A DNA stretch of 64,000 nucleotides from Asticcacaulis sp. ZE23SCel15 (GTDB lineage Bacteria; Pseudomonadota; Alphaproteobacteria; Caulobacterales; Caulobacteraceae). The DNA is taken from NCBI RefSeq assembly GCF_030505395.1, contig NZ_CP130044.1, positions 1 through 64,000 of the forward strand. The letters are read 5' to 3'. Shown piece by piece: positions 1-9,282 of this stretch. Position 1 is the stretch's first letter; each line of letters begins with the position of its first letter. Under the pieces are notes generated by a model. The model did no database searches. It was given only the letters and a program-made list of their open reading frames with translations, and was not told the DNA's origin. The position numbers and the translations under genes were made by a program.

Positions 1-648
1 CATGATCGCCTGCGCCGCCTGATGCCAGGCATCGGCTTTGAAACCGGCGTCAATTTCGGGCAGCTTGGCGGCGATCTTGGCGTCGTCCAGCACCTGCCCG
101 ATCACGCCGGTTGAGGCCAGCATGATGTCGCGCTGACGGCAATCAAGCCTGCGCGATACCGCCGCCGCGGTCCGGCGGGCGGCATCAGCGCCCAGCTTGC
201 CCGTAAAGGCATTGGCGCACCCGGCATTGACCACCAGGGCGCGGATGTCGCTGCCCTCATTGGCGGCCAGTTGCTTCTTGCACCAATCAACGGGTGCGGA
301 GCCGATGGTGTGGCGGGTAAATACGCCCGCCGCCGTGGTGCCCTCTATGAATTTCATGACCAGCAGGTCGGGCCGGACATGTTTGTAAAATCCGGCGCTG
401 GCAATGGCGATTTCGACCCCGGCGACCACCGGCATGACCGGCAATGGCTGCATCAGCGGCGACACCTCAAGACCCGGCTTACCTGTGGCTGGCTTTACCG
501 GTTCCGTTGTTGCGGTCCCGCCCAGACCAGCCATTTCTGCACCCGTCTGCACGGCGCGTTTCAGCGCATTCGCCAACGGGTCGAGCGCACGCTCCAGGCC
601 GCTTGATGGCGAAGACGATGAGGCACCGGAAGTCGGGGTTTTGGTCAC
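1..648 (-). CDS. argJ: ArgJ, glutamate N-acetyltransferase (partial, 3' end outside the window)
   Basis: N-terminal 216 residues of the bifunctional ornithine/glutamate acetyltransferase of cyclic arginine biosynthesis. Recognisable stretches are KFIEGTTAAGVFT, VNAGCANAFTGK and ASTGVIGQVL, typical of the alpha-chain half; the gene continues past base 1, so the autocleavage threonine is not seen. I chose a GTG start at 648 because GGAG lies 7 nt upstream; no ATG is in frame. The first ~45 residues, rich in Ser, Pro and Ala, look like an extension compared with ordinary ArgJ. It lies downstream of the parvulin gene on the same strand. Confidence 0.93.
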   Translation of the reverse strand, partial: MTKTPTSGASSSSPSSGLERALDPLANALKRAVQTGAEMAGLGGTATTEPVKPATGKPGLEVSPLMQPLPVMPVVAGVEIAIASAGFYKHVRPDLLVMKFIEGTTAAGVFTRHTIGSAPVDWCKKQLAANEGSDIRALVVNAGCANAFTGKLGADAARRTAAAVSRRLDCRQRDIMLASTGVIGQVLDDAKIAAKLPEIDAGFKADAWHQAAQAIM

Positions 649-725
649 AGGCAAACTCCACAAAACAGACAGGCTAAGCCCCTTATCAGAGGCTAAACCG
701 TTCGCCAAATAAAGATTTTACAAAC

Positions 726-1697
726 CTATCGCGCTGCGGGCACAGGCGCGACTGAGGCCACCTCGGAGGCCGATTCTGATGCCATTTCGACCGCCTGAGC
801 CGCCGAGGCCGGTTCCTCATCGGCGCCGACGCCAAAGTCGGAATCCTTGACCAGCATTTTCACCTCTGCCTTATCGCGCAGCTTGGTCAGCAGGATGCGC
901 ACCTGATCATAGGTCAGAAAGCGCAGGATCTGCGGGCGGGCTTCATCCAGCGACAGAGGCTGCTCCTGACGGCGATCCTCGACCTTAAGGATCGCAAAAC
1001 CGCCATCAATTTCAATCGGGCCAGCAATCTGACCGGGCTTAGCGTTGGCCAGCACACCCTTATAGGCCGCTGGCATGACATCAGTGGTGAAATAACCCAT
1101 ATCGCCGCCATTAAACCGCGTGGCCTGATCGGTCGATTTCTCCATCGCCAGCGCTTCAAACATCGATCCGGCCTGAAGCTGTTTTATGATCGCCTCGCCC
1201 TCTTCGCGGGTGCGGGTCATGATCAGGCGGGCGCGAATTTCTTCGGACTGTTTGGCGAGTTTGAGCTGTTCTTCGTACAGGTTTTTGACGGCATTATCAT
1301 CAATGGCGGCATCGACCGTGTTTTCGACCAGCATATCGCCTAAGATACGCTCGCGCGCTGCGGCCAGACGGCGCTGGGCGACGATGGATTTATCAAGACC
1401 GTTTTTGACCGCCTCACGCGCCAGAAGTTTCTGATCAATGACTTCTTCCAGCATCCGGCGGAACAGGTCGGAAGTGATATCAAGCGGCTCACCCTCCCCG
1501 ATCAGCCCTTGCGCGACCGCTTCGTTGCGCACATCCGACGCCCACACGGTCTGGTCTTCGATCTTGGCCACCGCCGTGTCACCGGGCTCTGGCGCAGGCT
1601 CATTAATCGAGGGCTTATCACAGGCCGAAATGACCAGGGCCATCATCAGACCGGTCACCGCCAGAACTATTTTACCCTTACCCATGCCAAACCCCAT
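726..1697 (-). CDS. Parvulin-type peptidyl-prolyl isomerase lipoprotein
   Basis: Exported folding catalyst. A short signal sequence ends in a lipobox (LVISAC), so the mature protein is probably an envelope lipoprotein. A SurA/PrsA-like N-terminal region (LLEEVIDQKLLAREAV-like, about residues 60-150) is followed by a rotamase domain with the family signature FNGGDMGYF and a GPIEIDGGFAILKV-like strand. The C-terminal tail is Ala/Glu/Ser-rich. The open frame begins at a TTG (1712), but the ATG at 1697 has GGGGAG 7 nt upstream; ATG 1685 is an alternative. It is divergent from secA and co-directional with argJ, and it may assist proteins exported by SecA (inference). Confidence 0.9.
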   Translation of the reverse strand: MGFGMGKGKIVLAVTGLMMALVISACDKPSINEPAPEPGDTAVAKIEDQTVWASDVRNEAVAQGLIGEGEPLDITSDLFRRMLEEVIDQKLLAREAVKNGLDKSIVAQRRLAAARERILGDMLVENTVDAAIDDNAVKNLYEEQLKLAKQSEEIRARLIMTRTREEGEAIIKQLQAGSMFEALAMEKSTDQATRFNGGDMGYFTTDVMPAAYKGVLANAKPGQIAGPIEIDGGFAILKVEDRRQEQPLSLDEARPQILRFLTYDQVRILLTKLRDKAEVKMLVKDSDFGVGADEEPASAAQAVEMASESASEVASVAPVPAAR

Positions 1698-1865
1698 ATA
1701 TCCGCTCCCCAAATATGCCCTTAGCTGCGGTGTACGTTGACATACACCAGTTGGCCGCTTAAGTCAGTCCCCGCGCTTGAATAAGGCGCGAACCATACTA
1801 TTTGCAGTGATAGCCTCCGCACTGTTCACGCGGACATCATATAATTCAAGCATAGAGTTCTTCGA

Positions 1866-4733
1866 ATGCTGGCATTTGCCCAAAAGCTATTCGGCTCATC
1901 CAATGAGCGTAAAGTTAAGTCCATGATGCAGCGCGCGACGCGCATTTCGGCGCTTGAGCCGAAATATAAGGCCATGAGCGACGACGAGCTTTCGGGCCAG
2001 ACAGTCCTGTTCAAGGAACGAATCGCAGGCGGCGCCTCGCTTGATTCGCTGCTTGAAGAAGCCTTTGGCGTGGTGCGCGAAGCCGCCTGGCGCACCATCG
2101 GGCAGCGCCCTTACGATGTGCAGTTAACGGGGGCCATGATCCTGCACGACGGCGGCATTGCGGAAATGCGTACCGGCGAAGGCAAGACCCTTGTGGGCAC
2201 CCTGCCCGTCTATCTCAATGCTCTGGCCGGCAAGGGCGTCCACGTCATTACGGTCAACGACTATCTGGCCCGTCGCGACTGCGAGTTTATGAGCCGGGTC
2301 TATAAGTTCTTAGGCATGACCACGGGCGTGGTCGTACAGGGCATCAGCCAGCCGGAACGCAAAGCCGCCTATAATGCCGACATCACCTACGGCACCAATA
2401 ACGAATTTGGTTTCGATTATCTGCGCGATAATCTGGTCTACAACACGCGTGAAAAGGTCCAGCGCGGCCATAATTTTGCGATCGTTGATGAAGTCAACTC
2501 CATCCTGATCGACGAAGCGCGCACGCCGCTGATTATTTCTGGCCCGACCGAAGACCGCTCTGAGCTTTATAAAATCCTCGACGGTATCATGCGTGAGATG
2601 ATCACCGATCCGGAAACCTTTGAGCTGGACGAAAAGCAGCGTCAGGTTCTGCTGTCGGAACTGGGCTCTGAGCGCCTCGAAGAAGTGCTTGAGGCCCGTG
2701 GTCTGCTGGCTGAGGATTCCGCCGGGCTGTATGATCCGGTCAATATCTCGCTGGTACACCATGCCAATCAGGCCTTGCGCGCCAACACGCTCTATACCGC
2801 CAATAAGGATTATATCGTCAAGGCCAATGACCGCGGCGAACACGAAGTCGTTCTGATCGACGAATTTACCGGCCGTATGATGACAGGCCGCCGTTTGTCC
2901 GAAGGCCTGCATCAGGCGATCGAAGCCAAGGAAAAGGTCGAGATACAGCCGGAAAACCAGACGCTGGCCTCGGTCACTATCCAGAACTATTTCCGCATGT
3001 ATACCAAGCTCAGCGGCATGACCGGCACGGCGGCGACCGAAGCGGCCGAATTTGGTGACATCTATAAGATGGACGTGCTCGAAGTCCCCACCAACCGCCC
3101 GATCAAGCGCATTGATGACGACGATGAAGTCTACCGCACCGAAGCCGAAAAGCTGACCGCCATCGCCGCGCAAGTCGCCTATTGCTATAATCGCGGCCAG
3201 CCGATTCTGGTCGGTACGGCCTCGATCGAAAAATCCGAACTGCTGTCGGAGTTCCTGAAAAAATACAGCTTCAAGTCCGAAGTCTCACGCACGGTTAAGC
3301 CTGAATATGCAGGCAAGGACGCCAAGGAACTGAACAAACTTGGCGATGACGCCTATGACATCACCTATAAGACCGGCAAGGGCATCCCGCACAGCGTGCT
3401 GAACGCCCGCCACCACGAAAACGAAGCCTATATCATCGCCGACGCGGGCGTGCCCGGCACGGTGACCATTGCCACCAACATGGCCGGTCGCGGCACCGAC
3501 ATTCAGTTGGGCGGCAATGTCGATCTGCGCGTCCAGAAGTGGCTGGAAGACGAAGCGGCTGCTGGCCGCGACCCCTCAGCCGAACAGATTTTGGCCAAGC
3601 GCGGTGAGATTGAATTGAGCGTGGCGGGCCTTAAACAAAAGGCGCTTGAGGCCGGTGGCCTGTTCGTGCTCGGGACTGAGCGTCACGAAAGCCGCCGTAT
3701 CGACAATCAGCTTCGCGGTCGTACCGGCCGTCAGGGCGACCCTGGCCGCTCGAAGTTCTTTTTGTCGTGCGAAGACGATCTGATGCGCATCTTTGCCGGT
3801 GATCGGCTCAACGCCATGATGAAGACGCTCGGTGTCGAAGACGGCGAAGCCATCACCCATAAACTGCTCAACTCGGCCATCGCCACCGCCCAAAAGCGCG
3901 TTGAGCAGCGCAACTACGAAATCCGTAAAAACCTGCTGAAATACGATGACGTGGTCAATGACCAGCGCAAGGCCGTGTTTGAACAGCGTCAGGAATTTAT
4001 GGATTCTGAGGACCTGTCCGAACTGATCGCCGAAATGCGCGTCGACACGATTTCTGATCTGGTTGAGCGCCACCTGCCGCCCAAGGCCTATGCTGAGCAA
4101 TGGGATGTTGAGGGCCTGAAAGAGCGCTGCGTCGCCCTGCTCGGCCTTGACCTGCCGATCGAAGACTGGGCGAAGGAAGAAGGTATCGCCAACGAAGAGA
4201 TCGAGGAGCGCATCCAAAATCTGGCGGCTGAGAAGATGGCCAAGCGGCTTGAGATGCTGGGCAACGATCAGATGAAGGCGCTGGAGAAAAACTTCCTGCT
4301 GCAAATGATCGACATGCAGTGGCGCGAGCACCTGATGCATCTTGATCACCTGCGCGCCGTGATCGGCCTGCGCGGCTATGGCCAGCGTGATCCGCTCAAT
4401 GAATATAAGACCGAAGCCTTCACCCTGTTTGAAACCCTGCTGATCAACCTGCGCCACAACACGACGCGCTGGCTGATGACGCTGGAAATCCGCTTTGAGG
4501 AGCCCGCCCCGCAACCGGCAGCGTTCGATCCGATCCAGTTTGAGGAAATTCACCTTGATCCACTGACCGGCCATAACGAAGCGGGTGCTGATCCGTCGAG
4601 CCTGACGCCGGAACAGCGTGCGGCCTTGCCGAATTCATCACTTCCGGCGGGCTGGGAAAACACCTCACGCAATGGCAATTGCCCATGCGGGTCGGGCAAG
4701 AAGTTCAAGCACTGCCACGGGGCATTAGTGTAG
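1866..4733 (+). CDS. secA: SecA preprotein translocase ATPase
   Basis: Motor ATPase of the general secretion pathway, acting at the inner membrane with SecYEG. It has 955 residues. Walker A is MRTGEGKT (101-108). The motif II region reads [13 protein letters not shown], where the family normally has [13 protein letters not shown], so the last aspartate of DExD is asparagine. The NBD2 signatures [10 protein letters not shown] and [10 protein letters not shown] are intact. The C-terminus carries the zinc/SecB-binding SEC-C tail ([13 protein letters not shown]). The start ATG gives the usual N-terminus ([15 protein letters not shown]). It is monocistronic, divergent from the parvulin gene, and followed by a hairpin. 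Confidence 0.98.
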   Translation: MLAFAQKLFGSSNERKVKSMMQRATRISALEPKYKAMSDDELSGQTVLFKERIAGGASLDSLLEEAFGVVREAAWRTIGQRPYDVQLTGAMILHDGGIAEMRTGEGKTLVGTLPVYLNALAGKGVHVITVNDYLARRDCEFMSRVYKFLGMTTGVVVQGISQPERKAAYNADITYGTNNEFGFDYLRDNLVYNTREKVQRGHNFAIVDEVNSILIDEARTPLIISGPTEDRSELYKILDGIMREMITDPETFELDEKQRQVLLSELGSERLEEVLEARGLLAEDSAGLYDPVNISLVHHANQALRANTLYTANKDYIVKANDRGEHEVVLIDEFTGRMMTGRRLSEGLHQAIEAKEKVEIQPENQTLASVTIQNYFRMYTKLSGMTGTAATEAAEFGDIYKMDVLEVPTNRPIKRIDDDDEVYRTEAEKLTAIAAQVAYCYNRGQPILVGTASIEKSELLSEFLKKYSFKSEVSRTVKPEYAGKDAKELNKLGDDAYDITYKTGKGIPHSVLNARHHENEAYIIADAGVPGTVTIATNMAGRGTDIQLGGNVDLRVQKWLEDEAAAGRDPSAEQILAKRGEIELSVAGLKQKALEAGGLFVLGTERHESRRIDNQLRGRTGRQGDPGRSKFFLSCEDDLMRIFAGDRLNAMMKTLGVEDGEAITHKLLNSAIATAQKRVEQRNYEIRKNLLKYDDVVNDQRKAVFEQRQEFMDSEDLSELIAEMRVDTISDLVERHLPPKAYAEQWDVEGLKERCVALLGLDLPIEDWAKEEGIANEEIEERIQNLAAEKMAKRLEMLGNDQMKALEKNFLLQMIDMQWREHLMHLDHLRAVIGLRGYGQRDPLNEYKTEAFTLFETLLINLRHNTTRWLMTLEIRFEEPAPQPAAFDPIQFEEIHLDPLTGHNEAGADPSSLTPEQRAALPNSSLPAGWENTSRNGNCPCGSGKKFKHCHGALV

Positions 4734-4737
4734 CACT

Positions 4738-4780
4738 CCGTGAAAAGTCCCTCGGCTTTGCCTCGGTGTACTTTTCACGG
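4738..4780 (+). terminator. Hairpin just downstream of secA
   Basis: CCGTGAAAAGT (4738-4748) and ACTTTTCACGG (4770-4780) form a perfect 11-bp stem with a 21-nt loop, beginning 5 nt after the secA stop. No U-run follows, so it may be a 3'-end protecting structure or Rho-assisted rather than a classic intrinsic terminator. Confidence 0.5.
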
Positions 4781-4909
4781 GATTACGTATTTGGAGTTCG
4801 TGGGGGCATCTTGGCCACACTTAGCCACTGAAATCAGAGCCATAAATTCAACCATTGCCACGGATGCGCCTATTAACTATCATTAAACCTGAATTGGGGG
4901 TTGATGATA

Positions 4910-5494
4910 ATGGGTGTGGGACTTTACAGATTAGCCGCGGTATCAGCGGTAGCGATGTTAATGGCCGGTGCCGCTCAAGCTCAGGTCGTCGTTGACGACC
5001 GCCCCGTCCACGCCCCGGCCGTCATCACCGATCTCGCTCAGGACGCTCTGGCTCAGGTCAATGACACGGCGGTGGCCCGCGCCGAAGACCGTAAAACCGG
5101 CATGTATCGCCAGCTAATGGAGCTAAACGGGACGTCGCGCAATATCCGCACGATCATGCTCAATACCAAGGCAGCGGTTCGCGTGGTCATAATCGACCGC
5201 AATCAGTCAAAGAACCTGACCCCGACCCAGGAGCAGCGACTGGATCAGATATCCAACACCATCCTGCGCCAGACCGAGGCTGAACTGATTGACGCCGTGG
5301 CGACCGCTCAGGCCAAGGCATTCTCCGAGGAAGAAATCGGCCTGCTGATCAAGGCCAACGGCTCAGATGCGGGCATGCGCTACAATGCGGGCAAGTTCAT
5401 GGCCCCCGAAGCCAGTGCCCAGCAAATTCAGACCTATATGGTCGATGCCGTCGTTAAGATCATCAAGACCTTCAATGAGCAGGTCCAGAGTTAA
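4910..5494 (+). CDS. Exported DUF2059-like protein, copy 1
   Basis: Predicted periplasmic protein of unknown function. A signal peptide (GVGLYRLAAVSAVAM, cleavage after AGAAQA) is followed by ~170 mostly helical residues. The C-terminal half (RQLMELNGTSRNI, then FSEEEIGLLIKANGSDAGMRYNAGKFMAPE) resembles the helical DUF2059 domain. TTG 4901, ATG 4904 and ATG 4910 are all in frame; I chose 4910 because GGGGG (4896-4900) is then 9 nt upstream. The next gene downstream is a diverged paralogue with a similar leader, so the two probably form one transcription unit. The family assignment is tentative. Confidence 0.7.
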   Translation: MGVGLYRLAAVSAVAMLMAGAAQAQVVVDDRPVHAPAVITDLAQDALAQVNDTAVARAEDRKTGMYRQLMELNGTSRNIRTIMLNTKAAVRVVIIDRNQSKNLTPTQEQRLDQISNTILRQTEAELIDAVATAQAKAFSEEEIGLLIKANGSDAGMRYNAGKFMAPEASAQQIQTYMVDAVVKIIKTFNEQVQS

Positions 5495-5543
5495 AACTAA
5501 AGATTATGGGGACGCCCAAAACGGGCAAGTGTGGGGGTTGGTT

Positions 5544-6254
5544 TTGTATCGGTTCAGTATTGTTCACGTCATAGTCTCAAGTGTGGTTGCGGCAACAGCC
5601 TCCATGGCTGTCGCAGGGCCCATTGATACGCCCAATGCCCTGCCCCGGCTGATTCTCGACCCAATTCGCCAGCAGGCGATGGCGCAAACCCAGCCTCAGA
5701 TCGACGCCCAAACCCTTCAGGCCATTCTCGATAAGGCCACGCGCGACACTGAGCTTAAGGCCCAGCCGCTGGTGCCGCTTACGGGCAGCGCAAGCGACGA
5801 GGGCCAGCAGGCCGCAAGCCCCGCCGAAGACCCGGCCTTTCTGGAGCGCGTCGATTTGATGCGCAAACTGTTCGAGGTTGATGGCACCGATGAAATCACG
5901 CGCCATTTCATCAATAATGTCCACATGCGCCTCATCATTCTTGAGGTAAATAACTACATAGATATCAATTCATTATCTGAGAATGATAAGTACCGCATCG
6001 CCACGATTGCCGCCCTTACTGCCGCAGAACTGGGGGATAAGGTGCTTAATCTGGGGGCGCGTCAGCACGCGCTGTACCTCAAGCGCGAGGAAATCCAGCA
6101 ACTCACCGCAGACCTTAGCAATGAAGCGCAAAAAAAGCTGACCAAGGTTCGCATGACTGATGACGGCGGCATCGACAAGCGCGCCGAAATTGATATGCAG
6201 ATTGCCGTATTAAAAATCATTCAGGCCTATGAAGCGGCCCCCGCGGTTCCCTGA
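5544..6254 (+). CDS. Exported DUF2059-like protein, copy 2
   Basis: Second exported paralogue, about 236 residues. A signal peptide ends near MAVAGP, followed by a Pro/Gln-rich linker and a helical domain. The segment VDLMRKLFEVDGTDEITRHF aligns with RQLMELNGTSRNIRTI of the upstream protein, and both end on a VLKIIQAYE / VVKIIKTFNE helix. The open frame runs back into the preceding gene, so its first ATG is not credible. I chose TTG 5544, with GGGGG 6 nt upstream, by analogy with the preceding gene; GTG 5529 is the alternative. Function unknown; 49 nt separate the genes. Confidence 0.65.
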   Translation: MYRFSIVHVIVSSVVAATASMAVAGPIDTPNALPRLILDPIRQQAMAQTQPQIDAQTLQAILDKATRDTELKAQPLVPLTGSASDEGQQAASPAEDPAFLERVDLMRKLFEVDGTDEITRHFINNVHMRLIILEVNNYIDINSLSENDKYRIATIAALTAAELGDKVLNLGARQHALYLKREEIQQLTADLSNEAQKKLTKVRMTDDGGIDKRAEIDMQIAVLKIIQAYEAAPAVP

Positions 6255-6442
6255 TCCGAGACGCAAGCCGCAACAAAAAAAGCCAGCGATTACAGCAACC
6301 CGTTACAGCCATTCGCCTGTAGCGGGTTAAATTCTTAATAGCGGTTAAATTTTAGTAGTCGAAACTCAAATTTGCGCTACACTCCTTTACGTTAACGTCC
6401 ACTAAAAACCAAGGACGGACAGCCTTAAGGGAGGCAAAACCG

Positions 6443-6637
6443 ATGAAGTGCGTGCGTAAGGTCTTGGCGGCCGTTGCGGTCGTTTCTCTATTATCGGCAG
6501 GGGCGGTTCAGGCTCAGAATGCCATTCAATGCAAGCGTAGTTGCGACAACACCTATAATACCTGTCAGAAAACCGATAAGAATTCTGATAAGTGCCTGAA
6601 ATCCTGGCTTCAGTGCAAGAAAACCTGCCCGAAGTAG
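6443..6637 (+). CDS. Secreted six-cysteine mini-protein
   Basis: A 64-residue precursor. A signal peptide ends in VQA, leaving a mature peptide of about 39 residues that is basic and has six cysteines. Their spacing is C-x3-C-x6-C-x9-C-x6-C-x3-C, which is mirror-symmetric about the centre and suits a helical hairpin clipped by three nested disulfides (1-6, 2-5, 3-4). A strong Shine-Dalgarno (AAGGGAGG, 8 nt before ATG) supports expression. I do not recognise a named family; CX3C-CX3C helical hairpins are a structural analogy only. It follows the two DUF2059-like exported proteins after 188 nt and may have its own promoter. Confidence 0.75.
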   Translation: MKCVRKVLAAVAVVSLLSAGAVQAQNAIQCKRSCDNTYNTCQKTDKNSDKCLKSWLQCKKTCPK

Positions 6638-6772
6638 TGAAGCCCCGCCCCTGATACTTAATAGCGTGGCAACGCGCCGCAGGGGCGGAAATCCATAAAA
6701 GACTTTGGGCGCACGATTGAGGGCTGCTATAGTGGGCAGCATATTGCCCCTTGACTTAAATCTGTAGCCTTC

Positions 6773-7894
6773 ATGCCCGATCAAGCCGCCCCGTCTGAAA
6801 TATCGTCATCTGCGAATACGCCGCGTGAGCGGATGGTGTTTGGTCAGGGTTTTCTGAAAGACTGCTGGTACTTCGCGGCCCTGTCATCGGAACTGGTTTC
6901 CGGCAAACTGCAACGCTATGTGTTGCTGGATGAACCGGTCCTTTTGGGGCGTGACCTGAATGGTGCCGTTTACGCCATGCGCGACATCTGCCCGCACCGC
7001 GCCGCACCATTATCCGCCGGTCAGATGATAAAGGACGAGAGTGGTGCCTGCATTGTGCAATGCCCCTATCACGGCTGGACGTTTAATACGGCGGGCACCT
7101 GCACCAAGATACCGTCCCTGACCTCGGATCAGGAAATGAACGCCTCTAAAATCCGGGTGCGCAACTATGCTGTCACCGAACAACAGGGACTGGTGTGGGT
7201 CTATGTGACCTCTGACCCGCGCCGCCCCCCCGAACCGGATCACGCGCCACCTACCCTGCCCGGTGTCGTCGGCGGTAAGCCCATAATTGTCGAGCGCATG
7301 GACTTCGACAGCCATATCGACCATGCGGTTGTGGGCCTGATGGACCCCGCCCACGGGCCATATGTGCATCAGCAATGGTGGTGGCGGTCGTCCAAGAAAC
7401 AGCTTGAGAAATCAAAGGCGTTTGCGCCGACCGAATATGGTTTTGCGATGGTGCGTCATGCCCCGTCAAAGAACTCCCGCGCCTATCGGATTTTAGGTGG
7501 CGCCCCGGCGACCGAGATCACGTTTCGTCTCCCCGGCGTGCGTTATGAGCATATTGTGATTGGTGAGCGCCAGATTCTGGGCCTGACGTGCCTGACGCCA
7601 ATCGATGCCAAGACCACGCGCATCACCCAGATTTTCTGGTCGGATCACAGCATTTTCCGCGCCATCACGCCGTTTTTCCGGCTGGGCGCTAAGGCCTTCC
7701 TCAAGCAGGACGGCGATATGGTCAATCTGCAGAATGAGGGCCTGAAATACGACCCAAGCCTGCTGTGGATCGACGATGCGGATACTCAGGCCAAATGGTA
7801 TCAGCAGCTAAAGCGGGAATGGGTGCAATCGCGGGCGGATAAGCGGGCGTTTGTGAACCCCGTAAAACCCTCCACATTGAAGTGGACGAGTTAG
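6773..7894 (+). CDS. Rieske non-haem iron oxygenase, alpha subunit type
   Basis: Ring-hydroxylating or demethylating oxygenase of 373 residues. The Rieske [2Fe-2S] ligands are C73-x-H75 and C97-x2-H100 (CPHR, CPYHGW). The mononuclear iron site is D191-x2-H194-x4-H199 (DPAHGPYVH). The single-chain form with a long N-terminal Rieske domain resembles VanA- or pheophorbide-oxygenase-type enzymes. No ferredoxin or reductase gene lies beside it, so the electron donor and substrate are unknown. The neighbours do not point to a catabolic operon. It ends just before a long inverted repeat. Confidence 0.88.
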   Translation: MPDQAAPSEISSSANTPRERMVFGQGFLKDCWYFAALSSELVSGKLQRYVLLDEPVLLGRDLNGAVYAMRDICPHRAAPLSAGQMIKDESGACIVQCPYHGWTFNTAGTCTKIPSLTSDQEMNASKIRVRNYAVTEQQGLVWVYVTSDPRRPPEPDHAPPTLPGVVGGKPIIVERMDFDSHIDHAVVGLMDPAHGPYVHQQWWWRSSKKQLEKSKAFAPTEYGFAMVRHAPSKNSRAYRILGGAPATEITFRLPGVRYEHIVIGERQILGLTCLTPIDAKTTRITQIFWSDHSIFRAITPFFRLGAKAFLKQDGDMVNLQNEGLKYDPSLLWIDDADTQAKWYQQLKREWVQSRADKRAFVNPVKPSTLKWTS

Positions 7895-7907
7895 AGGCAT
7901 TTTCCAC

Positions 7908-8075
7908 CTCCCCTGCATCGCGGGGGAGGTGTCAGCAAGGCTGACGGAGGGGTCATAATGCTCCGCCATTACCTAAAGTCAGGGCAAGTATAGATATTCC
8001 GGAATGCCCCCTACGTCATCCCAAAGATGGGATGCCACGGCACGGGCCGCCCCGCTCCCCCGCGATGCAGGGGAG
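7908..8075. repeat. 21-bp perfect inverted repeat between convergent genes
   Basis: CTCCCCTGCATCGCGGGGGAG (7908-7928) recurs exactly in inverted form at 8055-8075, and each arm is itself a near-palindrome. Just after the left arm lies a small hairpin, GTCAGC-AAG-GCTGAC (7931-7945). The element fills the gap between the convergent oxygenase and DUF3126 genes, as expected of REP-like intergenic palindromes or a bidirectional terminator. It has the same CCTCCCC / GGGGAGG vocabulary as the element at 20106-20261. Confidence 0.75.
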
Positions 8076-8083
8076 GAGAAGAA

Positions 8084-8284
8084 TTACAAATCTTCCTTCA
8101 AAATTGCCATTTCGAAGATGTAAGAGCCCTCTTCGTCTTCGTCGACATAGACCACGCCGATGAACTCTTCACCGATATAGACTTCCGACGAATCCTTTTG
8201 CTTACGGGCTTTGACTTCTAGGCCCTTGGTGCCGAAGGTTTTGGTGAGGTAGTCCTGGACCTTGGTGATATCCGAAGCGTTCAT
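8084..8284 (-). CDS. DUF3126 family protein
   Basis: Small acidic cytosolic protein of 66 residues, of the alphaproteobacterial DUF3126 family. Recognisable segments are DYLTKTFGTKGLEVKARKQ and EVYIGEEFIGVVYVDEDEEG. It has no signal peptide or membrane segment. The gene lies downstream of cysE on the same strand, an arrangement I recall as common in this class. No biochemical function can be assigned. Confidence 0.85.
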   Translation of the reverse strand: MNASDITKVQDYLTKTFGTKGLEVKARKQKDSSEVYIGEEFIGVVYVDEDEEGSYIFEMAILKEDL

Positions 8285-8421
8285 CGTTTTAAGTCTCTAC
8301 GTGATTGGTGAGGCATCAAAGCATGAATCCCGCCGGGCGGGGATAAACTTTGCGTTAGACCTGTATCGCCACAACCGTAGAAGCGCAAACCGAAAGCTGC
8401 GCCGCCCGCAGATTTCTGGGA

Positions 8422-9249
8422 TTAAATCACGTAGTCGTAAACCACATCCGACAGGGTCTGATCCATGCTGCGGGCCGGATCGGAGCAGGTCTTGCAGTTG
8501 ATGAGCTTGGCTGGCACACCCGCCGCCGTGCAGTGTTCCGGCACGGGCTTAAGCACCACGGAACCCGCGGCAATCTTGGCATGGTCGCCAATTTTAATAT
8601 TGCCCAGCACCTTGGCCCCGGCCCCCAGAAGGACACCATTGCCAATCTTGGGGTGACGGTCGCCGGTATGGGCGCCGGTTCCGCCCAGAGTCACGCCGTG
8701 CAGCATGGAGACATCATCACCGACCACAGCAGTTTCACCGATGACAATGCCGGTGCCGTGGTCCATGAAAATACCCTTGCCCATCGTGGCGGCCGGGTGG
8801 ATATCGATCTGGAACAGTTCCGACACACGGCTCTGGAAATGGTGGGCCATGGTAAAACGCCCGTCCCGCCACAGCCGGTTGGCGATGCGGTAAATCTGGA
8901 TCGAGATGAAGCCTTTGAAGAACATGAAGGCCTGCAAATAACCCTTGGCGGCGGGGTCGCGCTCATAGACGGCCTGCAGATCGCGCTCGGCCGCCTCGAT
9001 CAAGGCGGTGTCCTTGGCGTAGTAATCGTCGATGATCTCACGCAGGGTCATTTCACCAAAACCCGCGTCATTGAGCTTACGCGCGATATGGAACGACAGG
9101 GCGCAGTTTAAGCCGTCATGGGATAATATGGTCGAATGCAGCATGGACGCCAAAGCGGGCTCAGCCTTGGCCGCCTCCAGCGCTTCGGTGCGCAGCGTAT
9201 GCCAGATCGGCGTATCGTGACGCGTAATGACATCAAACTTATTGGCCAT
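8422..9249 (-). CDS. cysE: Serine O-acetyltransferase CysE
   Basis: Transfers acetyl from acetyl-CoA to L-serine, the first step of cysteine synthesis. It has 275 residues. The N-terminal helical SATase domain is followed by a left-handed beta-helix of hexapeptide repeats (IDIHPAATMGKGIFMDHGTGIVIGE region), with the catalytic DHGTG and HGVTLGGTG loops. The protein ends in isoleucine, as needed for docking the tail in CysK to form cysteine synthase. The start ATG follows a GGAGGCAAAGAT-like ribosome site. DUF3126 lies downstream. cysK is not in the window. Confidence 0.96.
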   Translation of the reverse strand: MANKFDVITRHDTPIWHTLRTEALEAAKAEPALASMLHSTILSHDGLNCALSFHIARKLNDAGFGEMTLREIIDDYYAKDTALIEAAERDLQAVYERDPAAKGYLQAFMFFKGFISIQIYRIANRLWRDGRFTMAHHFQSRVSELFQIDIHPAATMGKGIFMDHGTGIVIGETAVVGDDVSMLHGVTLGGTGAHTGDRHPKIGNGVLLGAGAKVLGNIKIGDHAKIAAGSVVLKPVPEHCTAAGVPAKLINCKTCSDPARSMDQTLSDVVYDYVI

Positions 9250-9282
9250 ATCTTTGCCTCCGGTGGGACAGGGCTACATCCC

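Noticed and set aside
2310-3173. Long antisense frames inside secA (also 3576-4574) that look like proteins.
   Set aside because: They mirror the codon structure of secA, have low-complexity composition and no homologue-like motifs.
4873-4886. TTAA-N6-TTAA upstream of the first DUF2059-like gene (and again at 6335-6348 upstream of the six-cysteine gene) as CtrA sites.
   Set aside because: The spacing is 6, not 7; half-site phasing would be wrong and the regions are AT-rich.
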